NCBI RefSeq assembly: GCF_048553715.1
Contig: NZ_JBLZNC010000008.1
Location: 1 to 64,000, forward strand
Length of the DNA: 64,000 nucleotides
Origin: Sagittula sp048553715
Lineage (GTDB): Bacteria; Pseudomonadota; Alphaproteobacteria; Rhodobacterales; Rhodobacteraceae
Reading direction: 5' to 3'
The notes under the pieces are model-generated. The model saw only the letters and a list, made by a program, of their open reading frames with translations, ran no database searches and had not been told where the DNA came from. A program made the translations under genes and the position numbers. Shown here one piece after another: positions 50,221 through 58,841 of this stretch. Every line of letters begins with the position of its first letter. Position 1 is the stretch's first letter.

Positions 50221-51354
50221 ATGGCAGAAACCGCCACAGATGATCTAAAGGAAACGGCGCTGAATGCGCTGCACCGCGAACTTGGCGCCAAGATGGTGCC
50301 CTTTGCAGGTTACGACATGCCGGTGCAATACGGCCTTGGCGTGATGAAGGAGCACCTGCACACGCGCGCCCAAGCGGGCCTGTTCGATGTCTCTCATATG
50401 GGTCAGGTGATCCTGCGCGGCCCGGATGGCGATGCGGCTGCGCTGGATGCCGCGCTGGAGCAGATCATTCCCGTCGACGTGGCAGGTTTGGCGGTCGGTC
50501 GCCAGCGCTACGGGTTTTTCACCAATGCAGCGGGCGGGATCGAAGACGATCTGATGATCGCCCGCCGTGCAGACCATCTGTCTGTGGTCGTCAACGCGGC
50601 GTGCAAGGAGGCGGATGTGGCCTTGATGCGCGGCGTGTTGGAACCGTCGGGCGTAACGGTCGAGGTTGTGGACCGCGCGCTGATCGCGTTGCAGGGCCCC
50701 ATGGCCGAGGATGTGCTGGCCGCACTTGCGCCCGAGGTTGCGCAGATGCGGTTCATGGGTGTGGCGACAATCACGCTCGGCGGGGCCGAGGCATGGGTGT
50801 CCCGGTCCGGCTATACTGGCGAGGACGGGTTCGAGATTTCTGTCCCCAATGATACGGTCGAAACCCTGTGTCGCACCCTGCTTGCGGATGAGCGGGTGGA
50901 GGCGATCGGGCTTGGCGCGCGGGATTCCTTGCGCCTTGAGGCGGGATTGTGCCTGTATGGCAATGACATCGACAGCACGACCACACCGGTAGAGGCCGGT
51001 TTGACATGGGCGATGGGCAGGCGCCGCAAGGCCGAGGGCGGCTTTGCCGGGGCTGACGTCATCGCACAGCAACTCGCACAAGGTGCGACGCGCAAGCGGG
51101 TCGGTTTGCGCCCCGAAGGGCGTGCGCCGATGCGGGCGGGTGTGGCCATCTTTGACGCGACCGAAGGGGGCACCCAAGTGGGCAGCATCACCTCTGGCAG
51201 CTTTGGCCCGACGGTCGGTGGACCGGTGGCGATGGGATATGTGGCGGCGGGCGTCTCGGACGAGGGCACGCGGCTATGGGGCGAGGTTCGGGGCAAACGG
51301 TTGGCGGTTGACGTGGTCAAACTGCCGTTCGTTCCGGCGGGATTCAAACGGTGA
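50221..51354 (+). CDS. gcvT: Glycine cleavage system T protein (aminomethyltransferase)
   Basis: A 377-residue GcvT with LGAKMVPFAGYDMPVQYGLGVMKEH, LFDVSHMGQV, SRSGYTGEDGFEISVP and the C-terminal GSFGPTVGGPVAMGYV. It transfers the methylene group from the H protein to tetrahydrofolate. ATG 50221 is preferred over GTG 50194 by family start. The first gene of the gcv operon behind the glycine riboswitch. Confidence 0.97.
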   Translation: MAETATDDLKETALNALHRELGAKMVPFAGYDMPVQYGLGVMKEHLHTRAQAGLFDVSHMGQVILRGPDGDAAALDAALEQIIPVDVAGLAVGRQRYGFFTNAAGGIEDDLMIARRADHLSVVVNAACKEADVALMRGVLEPSGVTVEVVDRALIALQGPMAEDVLAALAPEVAQMRFMGVATITLGGAEAWVSRSGYTGEDGFEISVPNDTVETLCRTLLADERVEAIGLGARDSLRLEAGLCLYGNDIDSTTTPVEAGLTWAMGRRRKAEGGFAGADVIAQQLAQGATRKRVGLRPEGRAPMRAGVAIFDATEGGTQVGSITSGSFGPTVGGPVAMGYVAAGVSDEGTRLWGEVRGKRLAVDVVKLPFVPAGFKR

Positions 51355-51371
51355 GCGCACAGGAGATGGGC

Positions 51372-51731
51372 ATGAAGTTTACCGAAGAGCACGAATGGTT
51401 GCTGGTTGAGGATGATCTGGTCGTGGTGGGCATCACCGCCCATGCGGCAGAGCAATTGGGCGATGTTGTGTTCGTCGAACTGCCCGATGCGGGCACCGAG
51501 GTGTCCAAGGACGACGAGGTTGTGGTGATCGAGTCGGTGAAGGCCGCGTCCGATATCCTTGCGCCGCTGGATGGCGAAATCGTCGAGGTCAACGAGGCCA
51601 TCGTCGAAGATCCCGGCAAGGTCAACGAAGATCCCGAGGGGGACGCCTGGTTCTTCAAGATGAAGATCGAGGATATGTCCGAGCTCGACGATCTGATGGA
51701 CGAAGCGGCCTACAAGAAATTCATCTCCTGA
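51372..51731 (+). CDS. gcvH: Glycine cleavage system H protein
   Basis: A 119-residue lipoyl carrier: MKFTEEHEWL start and the lipoylation site ESVKAASD with Lys at about residue 57. It shuttles the aminomethyl group between P, T and L proteins. CAGGAG lies at the right distance for ATG 51372; GTG 51351 and ATG 51366 are alternatives. Confidence 0.97.
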   Translation: MKFTEEHEWLLVEDDLVVVGITAHAAEQLGDVVFVELPDAGTEVSKDDEVVVIESVKAASDILAPLDGEIVEVNEAIVEDPGKVNEDPEGDAWFFKMKIEDMSELDDLMDEAAYKKFIS

Positions 51732-51832
51732 CCGCGGAAGCGTGATGGCGGGGCACAGCCCCGCCCTACGATCTGTCAGGGAAAGCCAAACCCGCACGAC
51801 CCGTGCGAGAGCCGTCATCGAAAGGATGAGGG

Positions 51833-52135
51833 ATGTCGAAGACTGTCCAACTCACCAAGCCGGAGCGCGCCTTGTGGCAGCGCATGGGGCAGGGGTTTTC
51901 GCAGGATATCTTTGACCGGTTTGACAGTTTCGAGGAGGCGATGGACGGGGCTTTGGCGGATCTCGCAGCGGCGGATCTGGCTAGGCTGCGGCAGTTGATC
52001 GAAAGCAAATTGGCGTCCGGCGATGATGCACGGGCGCTGTGGGAGGCATCGGGGGCCGAGATCGCATTCGGCCACCCCAAAGGCGCGCGTATGGCGCTGA
52101 TGATGTTGTTGGAGGCGGTCAAGGCCCGCGGCTGA
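51833..52135 (+). CDS. Small helical protein of unknown function in gcv operon
   Basis: A 100-residue, helical, charged protein (MSKTVQLTKPERALWQRMGQGFSQDIFDRFDSFEEAMDGALADLAAADLARLRQLIESKL...HPKGARMALMMLLEAVKARG). I do not recognise the family. It sits between gcvH (101 bp) and gcvP (67 bp) on the same strand, with no cysteine, signal peptide or membrane segment. A start-of-gene GAAAGGATG ribosome site is present. Conservation in this slot would suggest a part in glycine cleavage, but that is inference. Confidence 0.75.
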   Translation: MSKTVQLTKPERALWQRMGQGFSQDIFDRFDSFEEAMDGALADLAAADLARLRQLIESKLASGDDARALWEASGAEIAFGHPKGARMALMMLLEAVKARG

Positions 52136-52202
52136 ACGCGGCCAGACCGACAGACCTTACGGTGGGCAAAGCCCCCGATCGAGATCGTGGAAGGATCACT
52201 CG

Positions 52203-55049
52203 ATGAGCTATGAGCCAATTGATTATCTGCCCTATGACTTTGCCAACCGGCGGCACATTGGCCCCTCGCCCGAGGAAATGACCGATATGTTTGCCCGGCT
52301 CGGGGTGTCGGATCTGGAGCAGTTGATTGACCAGACCGTGCCAAAGGGCATCCGGTGGACCGATAAGCTGGATTTCGGCAAGGCCCTGTCAGAGCGTGAG
52401 GTCCTGCACCGTCTGGAACAGGTCGCCCAGCAGAACAAGGTTCTGGTTTCCCTGATTGGCCAAGGCTACCACGGGACAGTGACGCCGCCCGCGATCCAGC
52501 GCAACATCTTTGAAAACCCCGCGTGGTACACGGCTTACACCCCCTACCAGCCCGAGATTTCGCAAGGACGGCTGGAGGCGCTGCTGAACTATCAGACCAT
52601 GGTCAGCGATCTGACCGGTCTGCCTGTGGCGAACGCTTCGCTTCTGGATGAGGCCACGGCCTGCGCCGAGGCGATGACCATGGCCCAGCGGGTGGCCAAA
52701 TCGAAGGCCAAGGCGTTCTTTGTGGATGAAAACTGTCATCCGCAGAACATCGCTGTCATCAAAACCCGCGCCGAGCCGCTGGGCATCGAGGTCATCGTGG
52801 GACCGGTGGACGATCTGGATGCGGCGCAGGTGTTTGGTGCGATCTTCCAGTATCCCGGAACCTACGGGCATGTGCGTGATTTCACCCCCGAGATTGCCGC
52901 GCTGCACGAGGCCAAGGCGATTGGCGTGGTCAGCGCCGATCCGATGGCGCTGTGCCTGCTGAAGGAACCGGGTGCCATGGGTGCCGACATCGCGGTGGGA
53001 TCGACGCAGCGGTTTGGCGTACCACTGGGCTATGGTGGGCCGCATGCGGCCTATATGGCCTGTCAGGATGCAATGAAGCGGTCAATGCCGGGGCGCATCG
53101 TCGGGGTGTCCATCGATAGCCACGGCAACAAGGCCTACCGTCTGTCGCTGCAAACCCGCGAGCAGCATATCCGCCGCGAAAAGGCGACCTCTAACGTCTG
53201 TACGGCGCAGGCCTTGTTGGCCGTGATGGCGGGGTTCTACGCGGTGTTCCACGGGCCGAAGGGGCTGCGCGCGATTGCGCAGCGCATCCACCGCAAGACA
53301 GCGCGTCTGGCCAAGGGGCTGGAGGCGGCAGGCTTTGCCGTGGAGCCCAAACAGTTCTTTGACACGATCACCGTGGATGTGGGGCTGCTTCAGCGGGGTG
53401 TGCTGCAGGCCGCTGTGCGCGAGGGGTTGAACCTGCGGAAAGTGGGCAAAACCCGTGTCGGCATCACGCTGGACGAGCGCACCCGCCCCGAAACCATCGA
53501 AGCAGTATGGCGGGCCTTTGGTTTGCTGCGTACGGATGATCGCGCGGAGTCCGAGTACCGCCTGCCCGAAGCGTTGCTGCGCCAGTCGGATTACCTGCAA
53601 CACGATGTGTTCCACATGAACCGCGCCGAGACCGAGATGATGCGCTATATGCGCCGCTTGGCGGACCGTGATCTGGCGCTGGATCGGGCGATGATCCCGC
53701 TGGGCTCTTGCACGATGAAGCTCAACGCCGCGGTCGAGATGATGCCGGTGTCGTGGCGCGAATTTTCGATGATCCACCCCTATGTGCCGAAAGATCAGGC
53801 CAAGGGCTATGACACCCTGATCACCGATCTGTCCGACAAGCTGTGCCAGATCACCGGATATGATGCGATCTCGATGCAGCCGAACTCAGGCGCGCAGGGC
53901 GAATATGCGGGCCTTCTGACCATCCGCGACTGGCAGCGGGCACGGGGCCAAGAGCAGCGCAACGTTTGCCTCATTCCGGTGAACGCGCACGGAACCAACC
54001 CGGCCTCGGCGCAGATGGTCGGCTGGAAGGTCGTGGCGGTGAAATGTGACGACCAAGGCTCTATCGACTTGGATGATTTCCGTACCAAAGCGGAGAAATA
54101 CACCGATACGCTGGCAGCTTGCATGATCACCTATCCGTCGACCCATGGCGTGTTTGAAGAGACTGTCAAAGAGGTCTGTGAGATCACCCACACCCATGGC
54201 GGACAGGTCTATATTGACGGCGCGAATATGAACGCCATGGTGGGGCTGTCGCGTCCCGGCGATCTGGGCGGGGATGTCAGCCACCTGAACCTGCACAAGA
54301 CCTTTTGCATTCCGCATGGCGGGGGGGGGCCCGGCATGGGTCCGATCGGTGTCAAAGCGCATCTGGTGCCGCATTTGCCGGGTGACCCCAATACCGGCAA
54401 AGGAGCGGTGTCTGCGGCGGCGTTCGGCTCCCCCTCGCTGTTGCCGATTTCCTGGACCTATTGTTTGACCATGGGGGGCGACGGGCTGACGCAGGCCACG
54501 CGCGTCGCGATCCTGAACGCCAACTATATCGCGCAACGTCTGGAGGGGGCTTACGATATTTTGTATCGCGGCGCCGAAGGCCGGGTGGCCCACGAATGTA
54601 TTCTCGATGTCCGCCCCTTTGAGAAGTCCGCCGGCGTGACGGTCGAGGATATCGCGAAACGTCTGATCGATGCGGGCTTTCACGCGCCGACGATGAGCTG
54701 GCCTGTGGCAGGCACATTGATGGTGGAGCCGACGGAATCCGAGACCAAGGCCGAGCTTGACCGCTTTTGCGATGCCATGCTGGCCATTCGCGAAGAGATC
54801 CGGGCCATCGAAGACGGGTCCATGGATGCCGCAAATAACCCGCTGAAGCTTTCGCCGCATACGATGGAAGATCTGGTGCGCGACTGGGATCGTCCCTACA
54901 CGCGCGAGCAGGGGTGTTTCCCGCCCGGTGCGTTCCGTGTGGACAAATACTGGCCGCCGGTCAATCGGGTCGACAACGTCTATGGCGACCGGAATTTGAT
55001 CTGTACCTGCCCTCCGATGGAGGCGGATATGGATGAGGCAGCGGAATAG
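52203..55049 (+). CDS. gcvP: Glycine decarboxylase P protein
   Basis: A 948-residue single-chain GcvP. N-terminal half: FANRRHIGPSPEEMTDMFARLGV, TPYQPEISQGRLEALLNYQTM. C-terminal half: the PLP-binding Lys (about residue 699) in HLNLHKTFCIPHGGGGPGMGPIGV. It decarboxylates glycine and loads the H protein. The length is as in other proteobacteria. It ends the gcvT-gcvH-orf-gcvP operon; the L protein gene is elsewhere. Confidence 0.98.
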   Translation: MSYEPIDYLPYDFANRRHIGPSPEEMTDMFARLGVSDLEQLIDQTVPKGIRWTDKLDFGKALSEREVLHRLEQVAQQNKVLVSLIGQGYHGTVTPPAIQRNIFENPAWYTAYTPYQPEISQGRLEALLNYQTMVSDLTGLPVANASLLDEATACAEAMTMAQRVAKSKAKAFFVDENCHPQNIAVIKTRAEPLGIEVIVGPVDDLDAAQVFGAIFQYPGTYGHVRDFTPEIAALHEAKAIGVVSADPMALCLLKEPGAMGADIAVGSTQRFGVPLGYGGPHAAYMACQDAMKRSMPGRIVGVSIDSHGNKAYRLSLQTREQHIRREKATSNVCTAQALLAVMAGFYAVFHGPKGLRAIAQRIHRKTARLAKGLEAAGFAVEPKQFFDTITVDVGLLQRGVLQAAVREGLNLRKVGKTRVGITLDERTRPETIEAVWRAFGLLRTDDRAESEYRLPEALLRQSDYLQHDVFHMNRAETEMMRYMRRLADRDLALDRAMIPLGSCTMKLNAAVEMMPVSWREFSMIHPYVPKDQAKGYDTLITDLSDKLCQITGYDAISMQPNSGAQGEYAGLLTIRDWQRARGQEQRNVCLIPVNAHGTNPASAQMVGWKVVAVKCDDQGSIDLDDFRTKAEKYTDTLAACMITYPSTHGVFEETVKEVCEITHTHGGQVYIDGANMNAMVGLSRPGDLGGDVSHLNLHKTFCIPHGGGGPGMGPIGVKAHLVPHLPGDPNTGKGAVSAAAFGSPSLLPISWTYCLTMGGDGLTQATRVAILNANYIAQRLEGAYDILYRGAEGRVAHECILDVRPFEKSAGVTVEDIAKRLIDAGFHAPTMSWPVAGTLMVEPTESETKAELDRFCDAMLAIREEIRAIEDGSMDAANNPLKLSPHTMEDLVRDWDRPYTREQGCFPPGAFRVDKYWPPVNRVDNVYGDRNLICTCPPMEADMDEAAE

Positions 55050-55078
55050 GGGGCGCTGCCCCCACCCCCTTGCGGGGG
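55049..55078. terminator. Two GC-rich hairpins after gcvP
   Basis: GGGGGC-GCT-GCCCCC (55049-55063) and CCCCC-TTGC-GGGGG (55065-55078) between convergent gcvP and the UdgX-type gene; no strong T-run. Confidence 0.5.
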
Positions 55079-55083
55079 TTCCC

Positions 55084-55105
55084 CCGAGGTATTTCGCCAA
55101 GGAAA
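55084..55105 (+). repeat. Intergenic repeat motif GAGGTATTT..GCCAAG, copy 2
   Basis: GAGGTATTTCGCCAAGGAAA after the gcvP stop and its hairpins; matches the dnaN-recF copy in 17 of about 20 positions. Confidence 0.45.
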
Positions 55106-55113
55106 AGCGCGGC

Positions 55114-56532
55114 TCAGTATAGCTGGGCCGCGTGTCGCAGATCCTGATGGAAGCGTTCGGTTTCTTCGGCGCGCTGTGTTGGGTCCGGGAGGCGCAGAAT
55201 GTAGCTGGGGTGGACGGTTATGAAGGTGGGAATGCCTGAGGTGGATGGCTCAACCCCGCCCCGCCGTTTCAAAAGGTCTTTGCGGGAGCCGGTGAGGCTT
55301 TGGACCGCGGTGCCACCGAGGGCGAGCAAAAGCGCGGGTTTGACCCGTTCGATTTCGAGATCGAGCCACCATTTGCAGTGATGGATTTCGGAACTGTCAG
55401 GGTTCTGGTGCAGGCGCTGTTTGCCACGTGGTTTGAATTTGAAATGTTTGACCGCGTTTGTGACGTAGATTTGCGGTCGTTGGATGCCCGCCTGCGCGAG
55501 GCCTGCATCGAAGATTTGTCCTGCGGGGCCCATGAAGGGGCGGCCGGTGAGGTCCTCGGTGTCGCCGGGTTGTTCCCCGACACACATGAGGCGCGCGTCG
55601 AGGGGGCCCTCGCCGGGGACCGGTTGAGTGGCGTTCTCCCACAGCGGGCAGCGGCGGCAGCCATTTAACGCGGTCAGGAATTGGTCCTGCGTGGCCATGC
55701 GTTCCTTTTGTTGGGCATGAAGGCGGTCAAGAATCGGGGCTGCGCGGGCGGGAGCGAGCGTCGGAGCTTTTGCGGCCATCTCTCTCGCGCGCTTTTCCGC
55801 TGTGGCGATCATGTCCGGGATCAGCTGTGCCTCGGGCAGGTTTTTCCAGTATTTCTTGGGCATTTCGGCCTGCATGGCCTTTGGTTTCAGGCGGGCCGGA
55901 TTGAAGATCGATCTGAAATAGGTGCGCCAGAGGTCTTCTGTCGCGTCCTCGGGCAAGGGGGGCTTTTCCGTGCCCTCGCTTAGGGTGATCTGGCCGTCGA
56001 ACTGCACAGTGACGTCCGGCGTATAGATGATCCAGTCCATGTCGCCGAACCGCGTCGCGAAGAAAGGCGCTGTCGGTTCCGCGATGAAGTGGGAGGGTTC
56101 GAACCATGCTGCGAATTGGCGCCGGTTTGCGCCCGGACCCGAGATGTCGCGAAAGCGCACGAAGGCGGTCATTTTGTGTTTGTCGCGGCTGACTTCCTTG
56201 GCCATTTTCGTCAAGCGTTCCACGCGGGGGTCGGCCTTGTCGTTCAGGCGGGCTTTGTCCGTTTGAAGGATCCACAAAAGATCATATAGCCGAGCAAACC
56301 TTTGTGGGTCGCTGTGCCATACGGCCAAATTGGCCAGCGATATGAAAGATTTGGCCACGGTGATATGGCGGCCGCCTTCGGGCAGGTCGTTGCTGCCGGC
56401 AAAGAGGTCATCCGCTTGGGCCCCGTGGGTCCACAAAATTTCTTCAGGCGGGACCGAGGCAGATATGAGCGCGCGCGCCTTGTCCCGCCACGCCTGATAC
56501 GTCCCGATTGTCGGAAGTTGAACCGTGTACAT
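55114..56532 (-). CDS. udgX: UdgX-type uracil-DNA glycosylase fused to DUF4130
   Basis: 472 residues in two parts. Residues ~1-250 match the DUF4130 domain. Residues ~285-470 are a UdgX/type 4-like uracil-DNA glycosylase with GCRRCPLW (C292, C295), GEQPGDTEDLTGRPFMGPAGQIFD (318-342), RGKQRLHQNP with His375 (the residue that in UdgX bonds covalently to the abasic site), C386 and HPSYILRL (441-448). The ATG overlaps the stop of the radical SAM gene by one base, and both share SOS boxes. It probably acts in damage-induced uracil repair. Confidence 0.85.
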   Translation of the reverse strand: MYTVQLPTIGTYQAWRDKARALISASVPPEEILWTHGAQADDLFAGSNDLPEGGRHITVAKSFISLANLAVWHSDPQRFARLYDLLWILQTDKARLNDKADPRVERLTKMAKEVSRDKHKMTAFVRFRDISGPGANRRQFAAWFEPSHFIAEPTAPFFATRFGDMDWIIYTPDVTVQFDGQITLSEGTEKPPLPEDATEDLWRTYFRSIFNPARLKPKAMQAEMPKKYWKNLPEAQLIPDMIATAEKRAREMAAKAPTLAPARAAPILDRLHAQQKERMATQDQFLTALNGCRRCPLWENATQPVPGEGPLDARLMCVGEQPGDTEDLTGRPFMGPAGQIFDAGLAQAGIQRPQIYVTNAVKHFKFKPRGKQRLHQNPDSSEIHHCKWWLDLEIERVKPALLLALGGTAVQSLTGSRKDLLKRRGGVEPSTSGIPTFITVHPSYILRLPDPTQRAEETERFHQDLRHAAQLY

Positions 56533-57767
56533 CAGAACAGAGAAAGTTGTTCCGGTGGGGGCGCGAAGCGGGCGCGCAAATCAATGGTATCGGTCAGTTT
56601 GCGCGGCGTCCAATCAAGGGCGTTAATAAAGGGTTTGGCATTCTTCAGGTTGGCCCCCATGCGGCGCAGGTCGTCATACCGCAAGGTTCGGTGGCGGCGG
56701 GTGGTTATGATCCTTTGAACGGTTTTCAGGCCGAAACCGGGAATACGTAGAAGCGTTTCTTTTGGCGCACGATTGACATCGACAGGAAAGAGATGTCGGT
56801 TTGCCAAGGCCCAGGCGAGCTTTGGGTCGACGTCGAGATCAAGGTTTCCATTGGCGCTGTTGGCGGTAATTTCCTGCGCATCAAACCCGTAAAACCGCAT
56901 CAACCAATCGGCCTGATACAGCCGATGTTCGCGGATCAGCGGCGGCTTTACCAAAGGCAATTTCGCGGTGGCGTCCGGAATTGGCGAGAAGGCCGAGTAA
57001 TACACCCGTTTCAGCTTGTACGAGCTGTAAAGCCTTGTGGAGCTTTGGAGAATCGTGCTGTCAGATGCGCCATCCGCGCCCACAATCATCTGTGTGGACT
57101 GGCCAGCGGGCGCGAATTTCGGGGCTTTGCGACCAGTGTGGCTGCGCTCTTTGGCGGTTTCTTTCAGCACGCGGACATCGGCCATAGCGCGACGGATCTG
57201 ATCAGGTGATTTTTCCGGAGCGTAATCTTTGACGGCGCTGTCCGTCGGCAATTCGACATTGATGGACAAACGGTCCGCATACTGGCCCGCTTGCTCGATC
57301 AGTTTTGGGTCCGCGTCCGGAATGGTTTTCAGATGGATATATCCGCGGAAATGGTGTTCTTGCCGCAGGCTTTGCGCGATCCGCACCATATCCTGCATCG
57401 TGTCATCGGGAGAGCGGATGATGCCTGAGGACAAAAACAGACCTTCGATGTAGTTGCGCCGGTAGAATTCCAATGTGAGGTGAACGACCTCATCGGGGGA
57501 AAATCGCGCCCGTTCGACGTTGCTGCTGACCCGATTGATGCAATAGGCACAATCGTAAATGCAGAAATTTGTCATAAGAATTTTCAGCAGGGATATGCAG
57601 CGCCCGTCCGGTGCATAGGCGTGACAGATGCCGGACCCTGTCGTGCTGCCCAGCCCTTTGCCGTCGCGGGAATCGCGTTTTTGCCCCCCACTGGACGCGC
57701 AGGAGGCATCATATTTCGCGGCGTCGGAGAGAATCTCCAGCTTCTGTTCGAGCGTTTTTCCAGACAT
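56532..57767 (-). CDS. Radical SAM DNA modification/repair protein
   Basis: A 411-residue radical SAM protein with the [4Fe-4S] motif CIYDCAYC (C69, C73, C76) and a C-terminal helix-hairpin-helix (RIPGFGLKTVQRIITTRRHRTL), giving a DNA-binding end. It belongs to the family annotated as putative DNA modification/repair radical SAM proteins, regularly paired with a UdgX/DUF4130 gene. The reaction is not known. Two SOS boxes lie directly before its start. Confidence 0.85.
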   Translation of the reverse strand: MSGKTLEQKLEILSDAAKYDASCASSGGQKRDSRDGKGLGSTTGSGICHAYAPDGRCISLLKILMTNFCIYDCAYCINRVSSNVERARFSPDEVVHLTLEFYRRNYIEGLFLSSGIIRSPDDTMQDMVRIAQSLRQEHHFRGYIHLKTIPDADPKLIEQAGQYADRLSINVELPTDSAVKDYAPEKSPDQIRRAMADVRVLKETAKERSHTGRKAPKFAPAGQSTQMIVGADGASDSTILQSSTRLYSSYKLKRVYYSAFSPIPDATAKLPLVKPPLIREHRLYQADWLMRFYGFDAQEITANSANGNLDLDVDPKLAWALANRHLFPVDVNRAPKETLLRIPGFGLKTVQRIITTRRHRTLRYDDLRRMGANLKNAKPFINALDWTPRKLTDTIDLRARFAPPPEQLSLF

Positions 57768-57769
57768 GT

Positions 57770-57784
57770 GTTCATTTTATGTTC
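57770..57784. promoter_or_regulatory. SOS (LexA) box 1
   Basis: GTTC-ATTTTAT-GTTC matches the alphaproteobacterial LexA consensus GTTC-N7-GTTC exactly. It starts 3 bp from the ATG of the radical SAM gene on its upstream side. Confidence 0.8.
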
Positions 57785-57796
57785 ACTAATCTGTGT

Positions 57797-57811
57797 GAAC
57801 AAGGGGAGAAC
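57797..57811. promoter_or_regulatory. SOS (LexA) box 2
   Basis: GAAC-AAGGGGA-GAAC is a second exact match, in the opposite orientation, 12 bp further upstream. Two boxes before one operon make LexA control likely. Confidence 0.75.
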
Positions 57812-57834
57812 ATACGCCTTTTTCAGGATGGTCT

Positions 57835-58722
57835 TTATGCCGCAGGCGAATCTGTCGGCCGGTCGAGCAGGAAATCGAACTGGTCGCGAAGTTTGCCCCA
57901 TGTGGCTGCATCGGATGCGGCGAGCAGATAGCCCGTTGATAGGTCTGCCGTGTAGTCCGAGCCGTCCAACATGGCCACATGGCCGCCCGCCTGTTGAATT
58001 GCGACAACGCCAGCGGGTTGGTCCCAAGGTGTCAGCTTGGCGAAAAGCACGAAGTCCGCATTTCCGGATGCGACCATGCGCGCCTCGTGACACGCACAAC
58101 GAAGCGAGGTGACGCGGGCAAACCGGGGAAACAGCCCCGCCATTTGAGCACGCTTGTCCTCCGGAATCAAAGACAGGGGAATAAAGCCAACAAGATCTTC
58201 GATTTTGCCACCGGCGGAGGTGCGGACGGGCCGGCGAAGGTTCCGGGGCATCACAAGTTCTGCAGGATCTCCGGCAGCAGCGGTAATGAAATCGTTTACC
58301 ATCGGATCATATAGTAGCCCATAGACGGGACGGCCGTAGCGCAGCACCGACAGCATGACCCCGAACAGCGGCAGCCCCTTGGCGTAGTTCCATGTGCCGT
58401 CCACCGGATCAATGGTGAAGCACAGCTCTGCCTCCGGAATTTTGTCGAGGATGTCTGGCGAGTCCGAGGCGGCCTCTTCACCGATGATCAGGGCGCTTGG
58501 GAACATGATCTGCAGCGCGCGGGTGATCATGGCCTCGGCCCCTTTATCGGCCTCGGTCACGATGTCATGGATGCCGGTCTTGGTGGCGACTTCATGGGCA
58601 GACAGCTTGCGGAACCGCGGCAGGATTTCCGCCTTGGCAGCGCGGCGCACCAGATTCAGGATCTGGGCGCGTTGCGCCATGGTCAAAGGGGCGGTCACGG
58701 GTACGGGAAGCGTATCGGTCAT
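57835..58722 (-). CDS. Inositol monophosphatase family protein (HisN-like)
   Basis: A 295-residue FIG-superfamily phosphatase: IVTEADKGAEAMI, GEEAASDSPDIL, the metal-binding DPVDGTWNYAKG and PWDQPAGVVAIQQAGGHVAMLDG. Candidates for the substrate are histidinol phosphate or inositol phosphates. The C-terminus lies 24 bp from SOS box 2, so it is not in the radical SAM operon's promoter unit. An internal ATG (residue 15) is an alternative start. Confidence 0.87.
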   Translation of the reverse strand: MTDTLPVPVTAPLTMAQRAQILNLVRRAAKAEILPRFRKLSAHEVATKTGIHDIVTEADKGAEAMITRALQIMFPSALIIGEEAASDSPDILDKIPEAELCFTIDPVDGTWNYAKGLPLFGVMLSVLRYGRPVYGLLYDPMVNDFITAAAGDPAELVMPRNLRRPVRTSAGGKIEDLVGFIPLSLIPEDKRAQMAGLFPRFARVTSLRCACHEARMVASGNADFVLFAKLTPWDQPAGVVAIQQAGGHVAMLDGSDYTADLSTGYLLAASDAATWGKLRDQFDFLLDRPTDSPAA

Positions 58723-58841
58723 TCGTTAAGTCCGGCGTTTGCTGCAGATGCGCATAGACCTGCCAGCGCCATCACCGGGGATCAAGGGGAACCGGGCCAC
58801 AATCGCGGCACCCCGGCGTTTTCGCAGGGGTGCCGCGCGAT

